A stretch of DNA of 64,000 nucleotides from Pseudomonadales bacterium. Its GTDB lineage: Bacteria > Pseudomonadota > Gammaproteobacteria > Pseudomonadales > Halieaceae. The position numbers and the translations under genes were made by a program. Each line of letters starts with the position of its first letter. The stretch's first letter is position 1. The notes beneath the pieces are model-generated. The model was not told the DNA's origin, made no database searches, and worked only from the letters and a program-made list of their open reading frames with translations. Location: contig JACKNU010000011.1 of the NCBI GenBank assembly GCA_024234675.1, positions 16,178-80,177 on the forward strand, in the 5' to 3' direction. This document shows positions 29,979-39,822 of the stretch, in pieces.

Positions 29979-31135
29979 TGCCGGATATCGAGTTGCCGGC
30001 GCGCCGCTTCGATCACACTGGCCACCAGTTCGTCCGCGCCCTCCTCCTGGAACTCATACAGGTCGATATCCGCGACCGCGGGCACCGGCTGCTGGTTTGC
30101 CAGCGCCGAGCCGCTGCGATCGTGGGTATCTACCCGCACGTCCAGCGATGCCCCGAAGGGCAGGGGATGTTCCTCGTCATAGCCGTCTGCCAGCACTATG
30201 CGCACCGGGACACGCTGCACGATCTTGATCCAGTTGCCAGTGGCATTCTGGGGCGGCAGCAGCGAGAACACGGCGCCCGTGCCCGTGCCGATGCTGTGCA
30301 CCCGCCCGGCGAATGTCACCTCGTCGCCGTACAGGTCGCTGCTGATCGTCACAGGCTGGCCCGGGCGCAGATTGCGGAGCTGGGTTTCCTTGAAGTTTGC
30401 CTCCACCCAGGCGCTGTCGCGCTCGGCAATGCTGAACAGCGGCGCACCTGCCTGGATGCGTTGCCCCGCCTGCACCCGGCGCCTGGCGATTGCACCGCTC
30501 ACCGGGGCGATGACCCGGGTCTTGCGCCACTGCCGGTAACTGCTGCGCAGCCGCGCCGCCGCCGCCATGATCCGCGGGTGCGAAGTAATATCGGCGTCGC
30601 CGGCGCGTACCCTGGCCTCCTGCAGGGCCAGGCGGGCGGTCTCCAGCATCACCCGGGTTTCCTGCTGGCGGGTGCGGGCGGTATCCAGTTCCTCGTCGGA
30701 GACCATATTGTTGCCGTGCAGGCGCGCGCGCCGCTGGAATTCCTCTCCGGCCAGCTTGTGGGTAATGGCGCGCAGGCGCTCTTCCGACTCCAGCCGGTTG
30801 ACCTGGGCCTGCAGCACCAGCACTGCCTGTACCGCCAGGGCCAGCTCCTGCTCGTGCAGGGCCAGTGCCTGGCGCTCGTCGCCGTCGGCCAGCCGCAACA
30901 GTTCATCGCCGGCCACCACGGCCTGGTTTTGTTCCGGGCCAATCCACACCACGGTGCCGCCGATCTGGGCGCTGACCTCCACCAGGTTACCGGTGAAGTA
31001 GGCGTTGCTGGTGGTCTCGTACCAGCGACCCTGCCACCAGTACCAGCCGCCGACGGCCAGTCCCGCGAGCGCGGCGAGCGCGATGATGGCAGTGATGAAT
31101 GCCTTGCGACGGCGCGGTGAAACGGGGGTGTTCAT
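29975..31135 (-). CDS. Membrane fusion protein, EmrA type
   Basis: 386 aa from the ATG at 31135; an in-frame ATG at 31177 lies inside the operator palindrome and is less likely. One N-terminal helix (about 11-33, FITAIIALAALAGLAVGGWYW), lipoyl halves (VEVSAQIGGTVVWIG and TRVIAPVSGAIARRRVQAGQRI), a coiled-coil hairpin (about 90-195), and a beta-barrel with VEANFKETQLRNLRPGQPV. Bridges the MFS permease to an outer-membrane channel. First gene of the operon. Confidence 0.9.
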   Translation of the reverse strand: MNTPVSPRRRKAFITAIIALAALAGLAVGGWYWWQGRWYETTSNAYFTGNLVEVSAQIGGTVVWIGPEQNQAVVAGDELLRLADGDERQALALHEQELALAVQAVLVLQAQVNRLESEERLRAITHKLAGEEFQRRARLHGNNMVSDEELDTARTRQQETRVMLETARLALQEARVRAGDADITSHPRIMAAAARLRSSYRQWRKTRVIAPVSGAIARRRVQAGQRIQAGAPLFSIAERDSAWVEANFKETQLRNLRPGQPVTISSDLYGDEVTFAGRVHSIGTGTGAVFSLLPPQNATGNWIKIVQRVPVRIVLADGYDEEHPLPFGASLDVRVDTHDRSGSALANQQPVPAVADIDLYEFQEEGADELVASVIEAARRQLDIRQ

Positions 31136-31170
31136 GAGTGCAACCGGCTGTTGTCCTGGCGCTAACCCTA

Positions 31171-31204
31171 CGCCCATTTAGTTGACTAGTCTACTAAATG
31201 GGCG
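31171..31204. promoter_or_regulatory. 34-bp palindromic operator of the emr operon
   Basis: Two 17-bp arms meet at 31187/31188 with a single T-T mismatch (31183/31192). The core TTTAGTTGACTAGTC resembles TAGTTGACTA-type operators of MarR-family regulators. It lies 36 bp before the emrA-like start codon and is the best candidate target of the operon's own MarR protein. Confidence 0.8.
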
Positions 31205-31261
31205 GGGCGGCGTCGCTAGCGGCATCCCTGCCTCTCGCGACAAACCTTGCATCCTGTGCAC

Positions 31262-31290
31262 AAAAAAGGGCATGCCGCCCGGCATGCCCT
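31262..31290 (-). terminator. Intrinsic terminator of acs
   Basis: On the minus strand AGGGCATGCCG and CGGCATGCCCT form an 11-bp stem (31290-31280 with 31277-31267) with a 2-nt apex, followed by six T. It lies 20 bp after the acs stop. Confidence 0.9.
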
Positions 31291-31310
31291 GGAAGGGGGT
31301 GTTGCGGCGG

Positions 31311-33242
<1,932 letters not shown>

Positions 33243-33357
33243 GGCGGTCGTTCCCTTTGCTTATCAATGGTGAAGGGGGATGATACTGCGCCGACTCGCC
33301 AGTGCAAGCCGACCAAGGTCTAAGCCGGGGGAGGCCCTCGCAGGTGCGGGCCGGCGG

Positions 33358-34245
33358 TCAGTGGCTGCCGGCCAGCATGCCCCAGTCGGAAACGGGATTG
33401 AGGGTGAGACGCACGTTATCGATGAGTCGCGTGGGCCCCAGGCGCGCCGCCGCCAGAATGGCGATTTCCTCGGTCTCGGGGGTCACCGCTCGCAGGGTGC
33501 TGGCATCGCGGATGGCAAAGTAGTCGGGCTCGAGACCGGCCTGCAGCAGCTGCATGCGGGCGTGGGACTCCAGTTGCAGGAAATTGTCGAAGCCGCAGGC
33601 AATGGCCTCGCGGCAGCTGTTGAGGGTCTGGTGAATAATGGGGGCGATATGGCGCTGCTCGGGAGACAGGTAGCCATTGCGGGAACTCTTGGCCAGTCCG
33701 TCCTCGTCGCGGGTGGTGGCGACGCCGACGATTTTTACCGGCATGCACAGGTCCCGGACCATTTTGCGCACGATGGAGAGCTGCTGGAAATCCTTTTCCC
33801 CGAACACCGCGGTATCGGGGCGGACGATATTGAACAGCTTGGCCACCACCGTGGTGACGCCGTCAAAGTGCCCGGGACGGCTGCTGCCACAGAGGGTGTC
33901 GGACAGGTCCGGTACGCTGACCTGGGTCTGCTGCGCCATGCCCTGCGGATAGATGTCACTCACCTCCGGGGTGTACAGCACCTGCACGCCTTCGCTGAAC
34001 AGCTTTTCCTTGTCGGCGGCCAGGGTGCGGGGGTAGGCGTCCAGGTCCTCATTGGGGCCAAATTGCAGCGGGTTGACGAAAATGCTCACCACCACCACGT
34101 CACAGAGGCTGGCGGCCTTGCGTACCAGGTTCAGGTGGCCCTCGTGAAGGTTGCCCATGGTGGGCACGAAGGCGATGCTCTGGCCCTTGCTGCGAAAGCT
34201 GTCCAGTGCGGATTGTAACTGCGCGTTGTTGCTGTAAGTTCGCAT
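33358..34245 (-). CDS. panC: Pantothenate synthetase
   Basis: ATP-dependent joining of pantoate and beta-alanine; 295 aa. The ATG at 34245 with GAGG 6 nt upstream is chosen over an in-frame extension to 34374. Motifs: FVPTMGNLHEGHLNLV (HIGH-like), IFVNPLQFGPNEDL, GSSRPGHFDGVTTVV, VFGEKDFQQL and the SSRNGYLSPEQR loop. It is separated from panB by an unusually long 229-bp gap. Confidence 0.96.
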   Translation of the reverse strand: MRTYSNNAQLQSALDSFRSKGQSIAFVPTMGNLHEGHLNLVRKAASLCDVVVVSIFVNPLQFGPNEDLDAYPRTLAADKEKLFSEGVQVLYTPEVSDIYPQGMAQQTQVSVPDLSDTLCGSSRPGHFDGVTTVVAKLFNIVRPDTAVFGEKDFQQLSIVRKMVRDLCMPVKIVGVATTRDEDGLAKSSRNGYLSPEQRHIAPIIHQTLNSCREAIACGFDNFLQLESHARMQLLQAGLEPDYFAIRDASTLRAVTPETEEIAILAAARLGPTRLIDNVRLTLNPVSDWGMLAGSH

Positions 34246-34474
34246 ATCGACCTCATCCGTTATGGGCGGAATGGTGATGCTAAACCGATAGAAATCACGG
34301 GCCTGGTTCACCCCGGCCGGGACCTCAGTTCCCGACGGGAGGGCAAGTATGAACCAAGGATTTAGACCCGGCAACGAATATTCGTGAAAAATTCACGCCG
34401 TTTGTTACTGAAAGAAGCAGTATTGCGCTGCGTCAAATCGGACTTAAGTTAGTAACCACTTACATTAAGGGCAT

Positions 34475-35266
34475 TCAGCGATAGGAGTGTTCTTCCCGGG
34501 GGTAGTCGCCGGATTTCACGGCCTGCACAAAGGCCTTGAGGGCGTCCTGGATATTGCGTTGGCCCTCCATGAAGTTCTGCACGAAGCGCGCCGAGTGGCC
34601 GGACAGGCCCAGCAGGTCATGCAGCACCAGCACCTGGGCGTCGGTGCCCGGGCCCGCGCCTATGCCGATCACCGGGATATCCAGCTTGCGGCTGATATCG
34701 CTGGCGAGATTGCTGGGTATGCACTCCAGCACCAGCAGGCTGGCGCCCGCATCCTGTATCTCCACCGCGTCGGCCAGGATGGACTTGGCCTCCTTGGGCG
34801 TGCGGCCCTGCACCTTGAAGCCGCCGAAGGTATTCACGGACTGGGGGGTAAGTCCCAGGTGGGCGCACACCGGGATGCCCCGTTCCACCAGCTTGCTGAT
34901 GGTGCTGCTGAGCCAGGTCCCGCCTTCCATCTTGACCATCTGCGCCCCGGCCTGCATCAGTCGGGTGGCGTTGTCCATGGCCTGTTCCGGGGTGGCGTAG
35001 GACATGAAGGGCATGTCGGCGATGACCAGCGCCGCGGGGGCCGCGCGGCATACGCACTGGGTGTGGTAGGTCATGTGCTCTATGGTGACCGGTATGGTGC
35101 TGTCGTGGCCCTGCAGGACCATGCCCAGTGAGTCTCCCACCAGGATTGTTTCGGCCCCTGCATCACAGACAACCCTGGCGAAGGTGGCGTCATAGGCGGT
35201 AACGCAGACGAAGCGCTCCCCCGCGGCCTTCATTTTGTCCAGGGTGCTGATGGTGACCTTGGCCAT
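34475..35266 (-). CDS. panB: 3-methyl-2-oxobutanoate hydroxymethyltransferase
   Basis: First committed pantothenate step, using methylene-THF to make ketopantoate; 263 aa. ETILVGDSLGMVLQGHDSTI binds Mg and substrate; VKMEGGTWL and CAHLGLTPQSVNTFGG, GIGAGPGTDAQVLVLHDLLG are typical. Co-oriented with dNK (8-bp gap) in a folK-dNK-panB arrangement known from Pseudomonas. Confidence 0.97.
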   Translation of the reverse strand: MAKVTISTLDKMKAAGERFVCVTAYDATFARVVCDAGAETILVGDSLGMVLQGHDSTIPVTIEHMTYHTQCVCRAAPAALVIADMPFMSYATPEQAMDNATRLMQAGAQMVKMEGGTWLSSTISKLVERGIPVCAHLGLTPQSVNTFGGFKVQGRTPKEAKSILADAVEIQDAGASLLVLECIPSNLASDISRKLDIPVIGIGAGPGTDAQVLVLHDLLGLSGHSARFVQNFMEGQRNIQDALKAFVQAVKSGDYPREEHSYR

Positions 35267-35274
35267 GGCGTTCG

Positions 35275-35955
35275 CTATCCGAAAAAAGTGGGGTTGAAGT
35301 AGTGGCGGCCGTTGCGTATATCCAGCATGTAATCCACCAGGTGAGTGTAGTCCGCATCGCTGTTGGCCAGGTCGATTTCACTGGCGTTTACGATCAGCAG
35401 AGGCGCGTCATCGTAATATAGAAAGAACTCACTGTACACTTCGTTCAGGCGCTCCAGATAGTCCCGATTTATCTCTCTTTCCGCGGTAATCCCCCTGTTT
35501 TCTATGCGCGATAACAACACGTCCGGCGCCGCCTGCAGGTAGATCACCAGGTCGGGGCGGGGGGCGTCTATGGTCAGCTGCTCGTAGACCTTGCGGTACA
35601 GGTCGAACTCGTCCGGGTCGAGGTTGACGCGGGCAAACAGCGGGTCCTTCTCGATCAGGAAATCGGCCACCCGGACCGGCTCGAAGATGTCGGCCTGGCG
35701 CAGGTCGTGGATTTTCTGGGAGCGCTGGAACAGGAAGAACAACTGGGTGGCCAGGGCGGCCTGCTTGCGATTCTGGTAGAAACGCTCCAGAAACGGGTTC
35801 TCTTCCGCATTTTCCAGCAGGGTCTGGTAATTGAAGCTGGCCGCCAGGCGCTTGGCCAGGGTGGTCTTGCCCACGCCGATGGGACCTTCCACCGCGATAT
35901 AGGCCGGCGGTTTGCGTCCCTTGAGCTCGATGCTGACAGCGGCGTTATCCTGCAT
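35275..35955 (-). CDS. Deoxynucleoside kinase family protein
   Basis: 226 aa P-loop kinase. Walker A GPIGVGKTT (24-32), QLFFLFQRSQKIHDL helix, VRVADFLIEKDPLFA and the arginine-rich lid region RIENRGITAEREINRDYL match the deoxyadenosine/deoxyguanosine kinase group. It phosphorylates salvaged deoxynucleosides. Lies between folK and panB, its normal place in Pseudomonas-type genomes, though its link to the vitamin genes is unclear. Confidence 0.88.
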   Translation of the reverse strand: MQDNAAVSIELKGRKPPAYIAVEGPIGVGKTTLAKRLAASFNYQTLLENAEENPFLERFYQNRKQAALATQLFFLFQRSQKIHDLRQADIFEPVRVADFLIEKDPLFARVNLDPDEFDLYRKVYEQLTIDAPRPDLVIYLQAAPDVLLSRIENRGITAEREINRDYLERLNEVYSEFFLYYDDAPLLIVNASEIDLANSDADYTHLVDYMLDIRNGRHYFNPTFFG

Positions 35956-35998
35956 TGGAATCCATATTTCCGTTTATCCCCTACCGGGATAGTGTATT

Positions 35999-36496
35999 TC
36001 AGTCGACCAGGCGCAGGCCGGTGTCGACCAGGTCCCCGCGCGGGCAACTGGCGGTCAATGTACCAAGATACTCGCCATCCGGCAGCAGCAATTGCGGTCC
36101 GGCGATTGCCGCCAGGGGGTAAAGCACGAAGTTGCGTTCCCGCATGGCGGGGTGGGGAACGCTCAGTGTCGGGCTGTCTATACGCGCGTCACCGTACAGC
36201 AGGATATCCAGGTCGAGGCTGCGCGGCCCCCAGCGCACCGTGCGCACCCGGCCCTGGTGCTGCTCTATGGCCTGTAGCGCCGCCAGTAGCCGCGGGGCTT
36301 CCAGGTCGGTATCCAGTTGGATGACGGCATTCAAGTAGTCGGGCTGCTCCCCGGGGCCGACAGCGGCGCTGCGGTAGGCGTTTGAAACCCGGCGCAGCCG
36401 CGATTGCGGCAGGTCTGCGACCGCCCTTACGGCCTTGCGCAGTTGCGCCAGGGGGTCAAGCAGGTTGCTGCCCAGGCCGATATAGGCGGTTATCAC
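35999..36496 (-). CDS. folK: HPPK, hydroxymethyldihydropterin pyrophosphokinase
   Basis: Transfers pyrophosphate from ATP to the pterin used by FolP; 165 aa. AYIGLGSNLLDPLAQL at the N-terminus and RWGPRSLDLDILLYG, followed by VPHPAMRERNFVLYPL, are diagnostic. The GTG start at 36496 overlaps the pcnB stop as GTGA. Confidence 0.96.
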   Translation of the reverse strand: MITAYIGLGSNLLDPLAQLRKAVRAVADLPQSRLRRVSNAYRSAAVGPGEQPDYLNAVIQLDTDLEAPRLLAALQAIEQHQGRVRTVRWGPRSLDLDILLYGDARIDSPTLSVPHPAMRERNFVLYPLAAIAGPQLLLPDGEYLGTLTASCPRGDLVDTGLRLVD

Positions 36497-37779
36497 GCGC
36501 CCTCTTTAGAGCGTCGCCGACGGGGCCCGCGCCCGCCCTTGTCCGACGCCACCTGCTGCAGGCGCTGTTCCATGGGCAGCTGCTGGAAGTCGGTCCACCA
36601 GCTCCCCAGGCCCTCGGTTTCTTCCCCGGCCTGCTCCCGCAGCAGCAGAAAATCGTAGGCGGCGCGAAACCGGCGGTGATCCACCAGTTCCGCCGCCTTG
36701 CGCCCGCGGCGCTGCTGCAGGCGCAGCTGGAATTCCCAGATCTCCCGCATGGGCTGGCTGAAGCGGCGCGGAATCGATATGTGTTGAGTCGCCTCGGCGA
36801 TGGTTTGCTGGGCGGCGCTGTGCATCGCCGGAATAGGCGGGTCGCCGCGCTCCCGCAAGTGCCGGGCCTGGCGGTCGGCCACCGGCCACAGCAGGGCCGC
36901 CAGCAGGAACGCCGGGGTGACCGGTTTGTCGGCGGCGATACGCTGGTCCTTGTTGACCATTGCCGCCCGCACCAGTGCCAGGGTGTGCATGTCGCGCTGC
37001 AGGCTCTGGGCGGTGCCGGGGAACAGGTACTGGAGCAGCTTATGCTGCATCAGCAGCTCCAGGGTGGCCGCCGCGTGGCCGGACAGGAACAGTTTGAGGA
37101 ATTCGTCGAACAGCCTGGCCGCGGGGATTTCCCCCAACAGGTGGGCGCAGCCCGGAATGGCCCTGGCCGTATCGCGGTCGATCCTGAAGCCGAGTTTCGC
37201 GGCGAAGCGCAGCACCCGCAGCATGCGCACCGGGTCTTCCGTATACCGCACCGCGGGATCACCGATGATGCAGACGGTGCGCCGCTCGAGGTCCTTGAGG
37301 CCGTGTACGTGATCGAAGACCTCGAAGGTGCCCGAGTCGTAGTACAGCGCGTTCACCGTGAGGTCGCGCCGCACGGCGTCCTCTTCCAGGGTGCCATAGA
37401 CATTGTCCCGCAGCAGCAGTCCGCTGGCGGATTGCCGCGAGTGGTTGCCGCCGGTCTCGGTGGTCGGCTCGGCATCGTTGTCGTGATGGCCGCGAAAGGT
37501 AGTGACCTCGATGATTTCCCGGCCGAAGCGCACATGGACGATGCGGAAACGCCGGCCGATGATGCGGGAATTGCGAAACAGGGCATGCACGGTCTCGGGG
37601 GTGGCATCGGTGGCGATATCAAAGTCCTTGGGGTGACCTCCCAGCAGCAGGTCGCGCACGGCGCCGCCTACCAGGTATGCCTGGTGGCCACTGCCGCGCA
37701 GGCGCGACATGACCTTGAGTGCGCCATCGCTGATGTTCTTGCGGGATATGCAGTGCTGGTCCCTGGGGATGATTTTCAA
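36493..37779 (-). CDS. pcnB: Poly(A) polymerase I
   Basis: Adds 3' A-tails that promote RNA decay; 428 aa. The first start codon in frame is a TTG at 37779; a weak initiation codon is known for E. coli pcnB, so this may be deliberate. Nucleotidyltransferase core QAYLVGGAVRDLLLGG and PKDFDIATDATPE hold the catalytic aspartates; RILRV-type neck and LDY-like domains follow, and the tail is basic (RGPRRRRSKEGA). Lies directly downstream of the CrcZ-like RNA region. Confidence 0.94.
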   Translation of the reverse strand: MKIIPRDQHCISRKNISDGALKVMSRLRGSGHQAYLVGGAVRDLLLGGHPKDFDIATDATPETVHALFRNSRIIGRRFRIVHVRFGREIIEVTTFRGHHDNDAEPTTETGGNHSRQSASGLLLRDNVYGTLEEDAVRRDLTVNALYYDSGTFEVFDHVHGLKDLERRTVCIIGDPAVRYTEDPVRMLRVLRFAAKLGFRIDRDTARAIPGCAHLLGEIPAARLFDEFLKLFLSGHAAATLELLMQHKLLQYLFPGTAQSLQRDMHTLALVRAAMVNKDQRIAADKPVTPAFLLAALLWPVADRQARHLRERGDPPIPAMHSAAQQTIAEATQHISIPRRFSQPMREIWEFQLRLQQRRGRKAAELVDHRRFRAAYDFLLLREQAGEETEGLGSWWTDFQQLPMEQRLQQVASDKGGRGPRRRRSKEGA

Positions 37780-37878
37780 GCTGGCCTTTGCCTGTAAAGG
37801 TGTTCGGAAGCGGCGCAGTCTACCACAATTCAGGCGCGGTTTTGCCGCCTGGAGCGGAGGGTAGTGGCAGTGAATGAG

Positions 37879-38144
37879 GGGGAAAACAGTGTTTTCCCCA
37901 TCCAGGTCTCACTTCGAGTTTTATTGTTATTTCTGATGTGCTGTTATTGTTATGCGCGTCAATAAACCAATCGGTTTATGCATGCCCGGGCTCTTGCCGG
38001 CCGGTCACATGTCGCGGCCGGCTAAAGTCCGGCCAGTGCCTACCTGCACGTCAGGAACGAAGGGGAAGAGATCTTCCCCATCCAGGTCCATAGTGAGCAG
38101 TGTTATTGTTATTGCGGTAACTGTTATTTTTATTTTTTGTACCT
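37879..38144 (-). ncRNA. crcZ: CrcZ-like regulatory RNA (Hfq-sequestering)
   Basis: Predicted RNA of about 265 nt between cbrB and pcnB, where crcZ lies in Pseudomonas. From the start predicted by the sigma-54 site it contains four A-rich clusters with AAYAAYAA-type motifs (38139-38122, 38114-38101, 37953-37942, 37932-37921 on the minus strand), the kind bound by Hfq/Crc in CrcZ. Two modules of CA clusters, a shared GACCTGGATGGGGAA box and a GGGGAA-stem hairpin (38079-38062 and 37899-37879) are spaced exactly 180 bp apart. In between are GC-rich hairpins (38034-38016; about 38022-37996) and one at 37979-37962. The 3' end is uncertain since the last hairpin lacks a T-run. The rest of the 37780-38295 gap has no ORF of interest. 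Confidence 0.72.
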
Positions 38145-38154
38145 GGCGGATAAA

Positions 38155-38170
38155 TGCAGTAGCTGTGCCA
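38155..38170 (-). promoter_or_regulatory. Sigma-54 promoter of the CrcZ-like RNA
   Basis: Minus strand TGGCAC-AGCTA-CTGCA: GG and GC exactly 10 nt apart, against the consensus TGGCAC-N5-TTGCA with one difference. Predicted start at 38144. An enhancer-type inverted repeat lies about 75-105 bp upstream and the flanking gene is a sigma-54 activator. Confidence 0.82.
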
Positions 38171-38245
38171 GTGTTTTAAATATTAATATAAAACAATAAG
38201 TTAGAATATTCCTTTCGCGATTCGCTGGTCGGCGATAGGCGCGTT

Positions 38246-38274
38246 TGTTACCAAACTACCCTGCTTTATGTAAC
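38246..38274. promoter_or_regulatory. Putative CbrB binding site
   Basis: TGTTAC (38246-38251) and GTAAC (38270-38274) form an inverted repeat with an 18-bp spacer. Half-sites of this type are reported for Pseudomonas CbrB, to my memory with a shorter spacer. Its centre is about 115 bp upstream of the predicted RNA start, a normal enhancer distance. Confidence 0.55.
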
Positions 38275-38295
38275 GGCAGCAGTGCCGGGTAACGC

Positions 38296-39732
38296 TCACT
38301 TTCCCTGGGATACGCTTCTTTTGCGCTGGCTGGCGGCCACGGGTTTGCTGCGGGGAATGCCCAGGCGCTGGCGTCGCTCCCACAGGCATTTGCGGCTGAC
38401 GCCCAGTTTCTGGGCCAGTTCGGTCTCGCTCATGGAGTCCTGGTGTTCCATCACGAAGCGCTGGAAGTAATCCTCCAGCGACAGGTCTTCCATGGGGTCG
38501 CTGTTGCTGCTGGCGGACCTGCGCTGCGGTTGCCCCAGGCCGGGCTGGCCGCGCAGGCGGTTGATATTCACCAGTTCCAGGTCTATGCCCAGGGTCTCGT
38601 TGTCTATCTCGTCCCCGTCGGTGAGGATCACCGCCCGCTCGATGGCGTGTTCCAGCTCCCGCACGTTCCCGGGCCACTGGTAGGTGGTTATGGCCTGGAT
38701 CGCGCGCGGGGAGAGCTTCATGGTCGGCTTGCCAAGGCGCTCGGTCTGGGCAAGCAGCAGGCACTCCGCCAGGTGCAGGATGTCCTTGCCGCGCTCGCGC
38801 AGGGGGGGCAGTGCCAGTTGCAGTACGTTGATGCGGTAAAACAGGTCCTGGCGGAAGCCGCCATCGGCGGCCAGGCTGTGCAGGTCGCGGTGGGTGGCGC
38901 AGATCAGGCGCACGTCCACCTTGCGCGAGTGCACCGAGCCGATACGGCGAATCTCGCCCTCCTGGATAAAGCGCAACAGGCGCGCCTGGGCCTCCATGGG
39001 CAGTTCGCCGATTTCATCCAGGAACAGGGTGCCGCCGTCGGCCGCCTCGATCAGGCCCATACGGCTGGCGTTGGCGCCCGTGAAGGCGCCCTTCTCGTAG
39101 CCGAACAGCTCCGACTCGATCAGGGTATCCGGGATCGCGGCGCAGTTGACTGAAATCAGCGTCTTGTCCGCACGCTGGCTGTGGCGATGCACGCTGCGGG
39201 CGACGATTTCCTTGCCGGTCCCGGTTTCACCCAGCACCAGCACCGTGGAATCGGTGGGGGCCACCTTGCGAATATGTTCAAACAGGGTCTGCATGGCCGG
39301 GCAGTTGCCCAGTATCCCGCTGAGGCCGTCATCGTCGGCCCGCGCCCCGACGCGTTCCTGTTGCGGCGCCTGCCGCGGCGCGGGGTGGTCGGCAATGATA
39401 CGCTGCACTGCGGCAATCATGTCGCTGTGATCGAAGGGCTTGGCGATGTAGTCCACAGCCCCCATGCGCATGGAGTCGACCGCGGAGCGCAGGCTGGCAT
39501 AACTGGTCATGATGAGCACGGGCACCTCACCCGCCTTGCTGATCAGGTCGGTACCCGGGGCGCCGGGCAGGCGCAAATCGCTGATAATCAGGTCGAAGTC
39601 TTCCAGTTCATTGGCGGTGATCGCTTCCTGCACGGAACCGGATTCAATGACCTGGTAGTTGTTGCGCTCCAGCAGCCTGCGCAGGGCGGTGCGGATGACG
39701 GTCTCGTCTTCGACAATGAGGATTCTGTGCAT
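38296..39732 (-). CDS. cbrB: Sigma-54-dependent response regulator CbrB
   Basis: NtrC-family activator, 478 aa from the ATG at 39732 (GAGG 9 nt upstream; a TTG lies one codon before). Receiver domain with phosphorylated Asp52 in LIISDLRLPG, AAA+ domain with GETGTGKE Walker A, the sigma-54 contact loop GAFTGA, and Walker B GGTLFLDEIGELP, then a Fis-type HTH (ETELAQKLGVSRKCLWERRQ). Pairs with CbrA upstream and controls C/N balance in Pseudomonas, mainly by activating crcZ; the matching sigma-54 site is just downstream. Confidence 0.93.
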   Translation of the reverse strand: MHRILIVEDETVIRTALRRLLERNNYQVIESGSVQEAITANELEDFDLIISDLRLPGAPGTDLISKAGEVPVLIMTSYASLRSAVDSMRMGAVDYIAKPFDHSDMIAAVQRIIADHPAPRQAPQQERVGARADDDGLSGILGNCPAMQTLFEHIRKVAPTDSTVLVLGETGTGKEIVARSVHRHSQRADKTLISVNCAAIPDTLIESELFGYEKGAFTGANASRMGLIEAADGGTLFLDEIGELPMEAQARLLRFIQEGEIRRIGSVHSRKVDVRLICATHRDLHSLAADGGFRQDLFYRINVLQLALPPLRERGKDILHLAECLLLAQTERLGKPTMKLSPRAIQAITTYQWPGNVRELEHAIERAVILTDGDEIDNETLGIDLELVNINRLRGQPGLGQPQRRSASSNSDPMEDLSLEDYFQRFVMEHQDSMSETELAQKLGVSRKCLWERRQRLGIPRSKPVAASQRKRSVSQGK

Positions 39733-39822
39733 CAAGTGTTACCTCGTGTGTACATGCTACACAACATACTATTCCGCTTGCCTGGATTCCAGTAAAAGCG
39801 CCAATTCGCCGGCGGTGCCTGC

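Noticed and set aside
31177..31179. Start of the EmrA-like gene at the upstream ATG
   Set aside because: That codon lies inside the operator palindrome and adds 14 residues of no known homology; the ATG at 31135 gives the usual N-terminus.
38020..38035. Second sigma-54 promoter inside the RNA gene (TGGCCG-N5-TAGCC, minus strand)
   Set aside because: GG-N10-GC spacing holds, but the -24 and -12 boxes deviate and the site is part of a GC-rich hairpin; kept only as a remote option for a second transcript.
38062..38079. Intrinsic terminator at the perfect GGGGAA palindrome
   Set aside because: No T-run on either strand and A-rich motifs continue downstream on the minus strand.
37942..38140. CRISPR array or simple TTATTG microsatellite
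   Set aside because: Only two modules with unequal spacing of the blocks, hairpins between, and no cas genes; the arrangement fits an RNA gene better.
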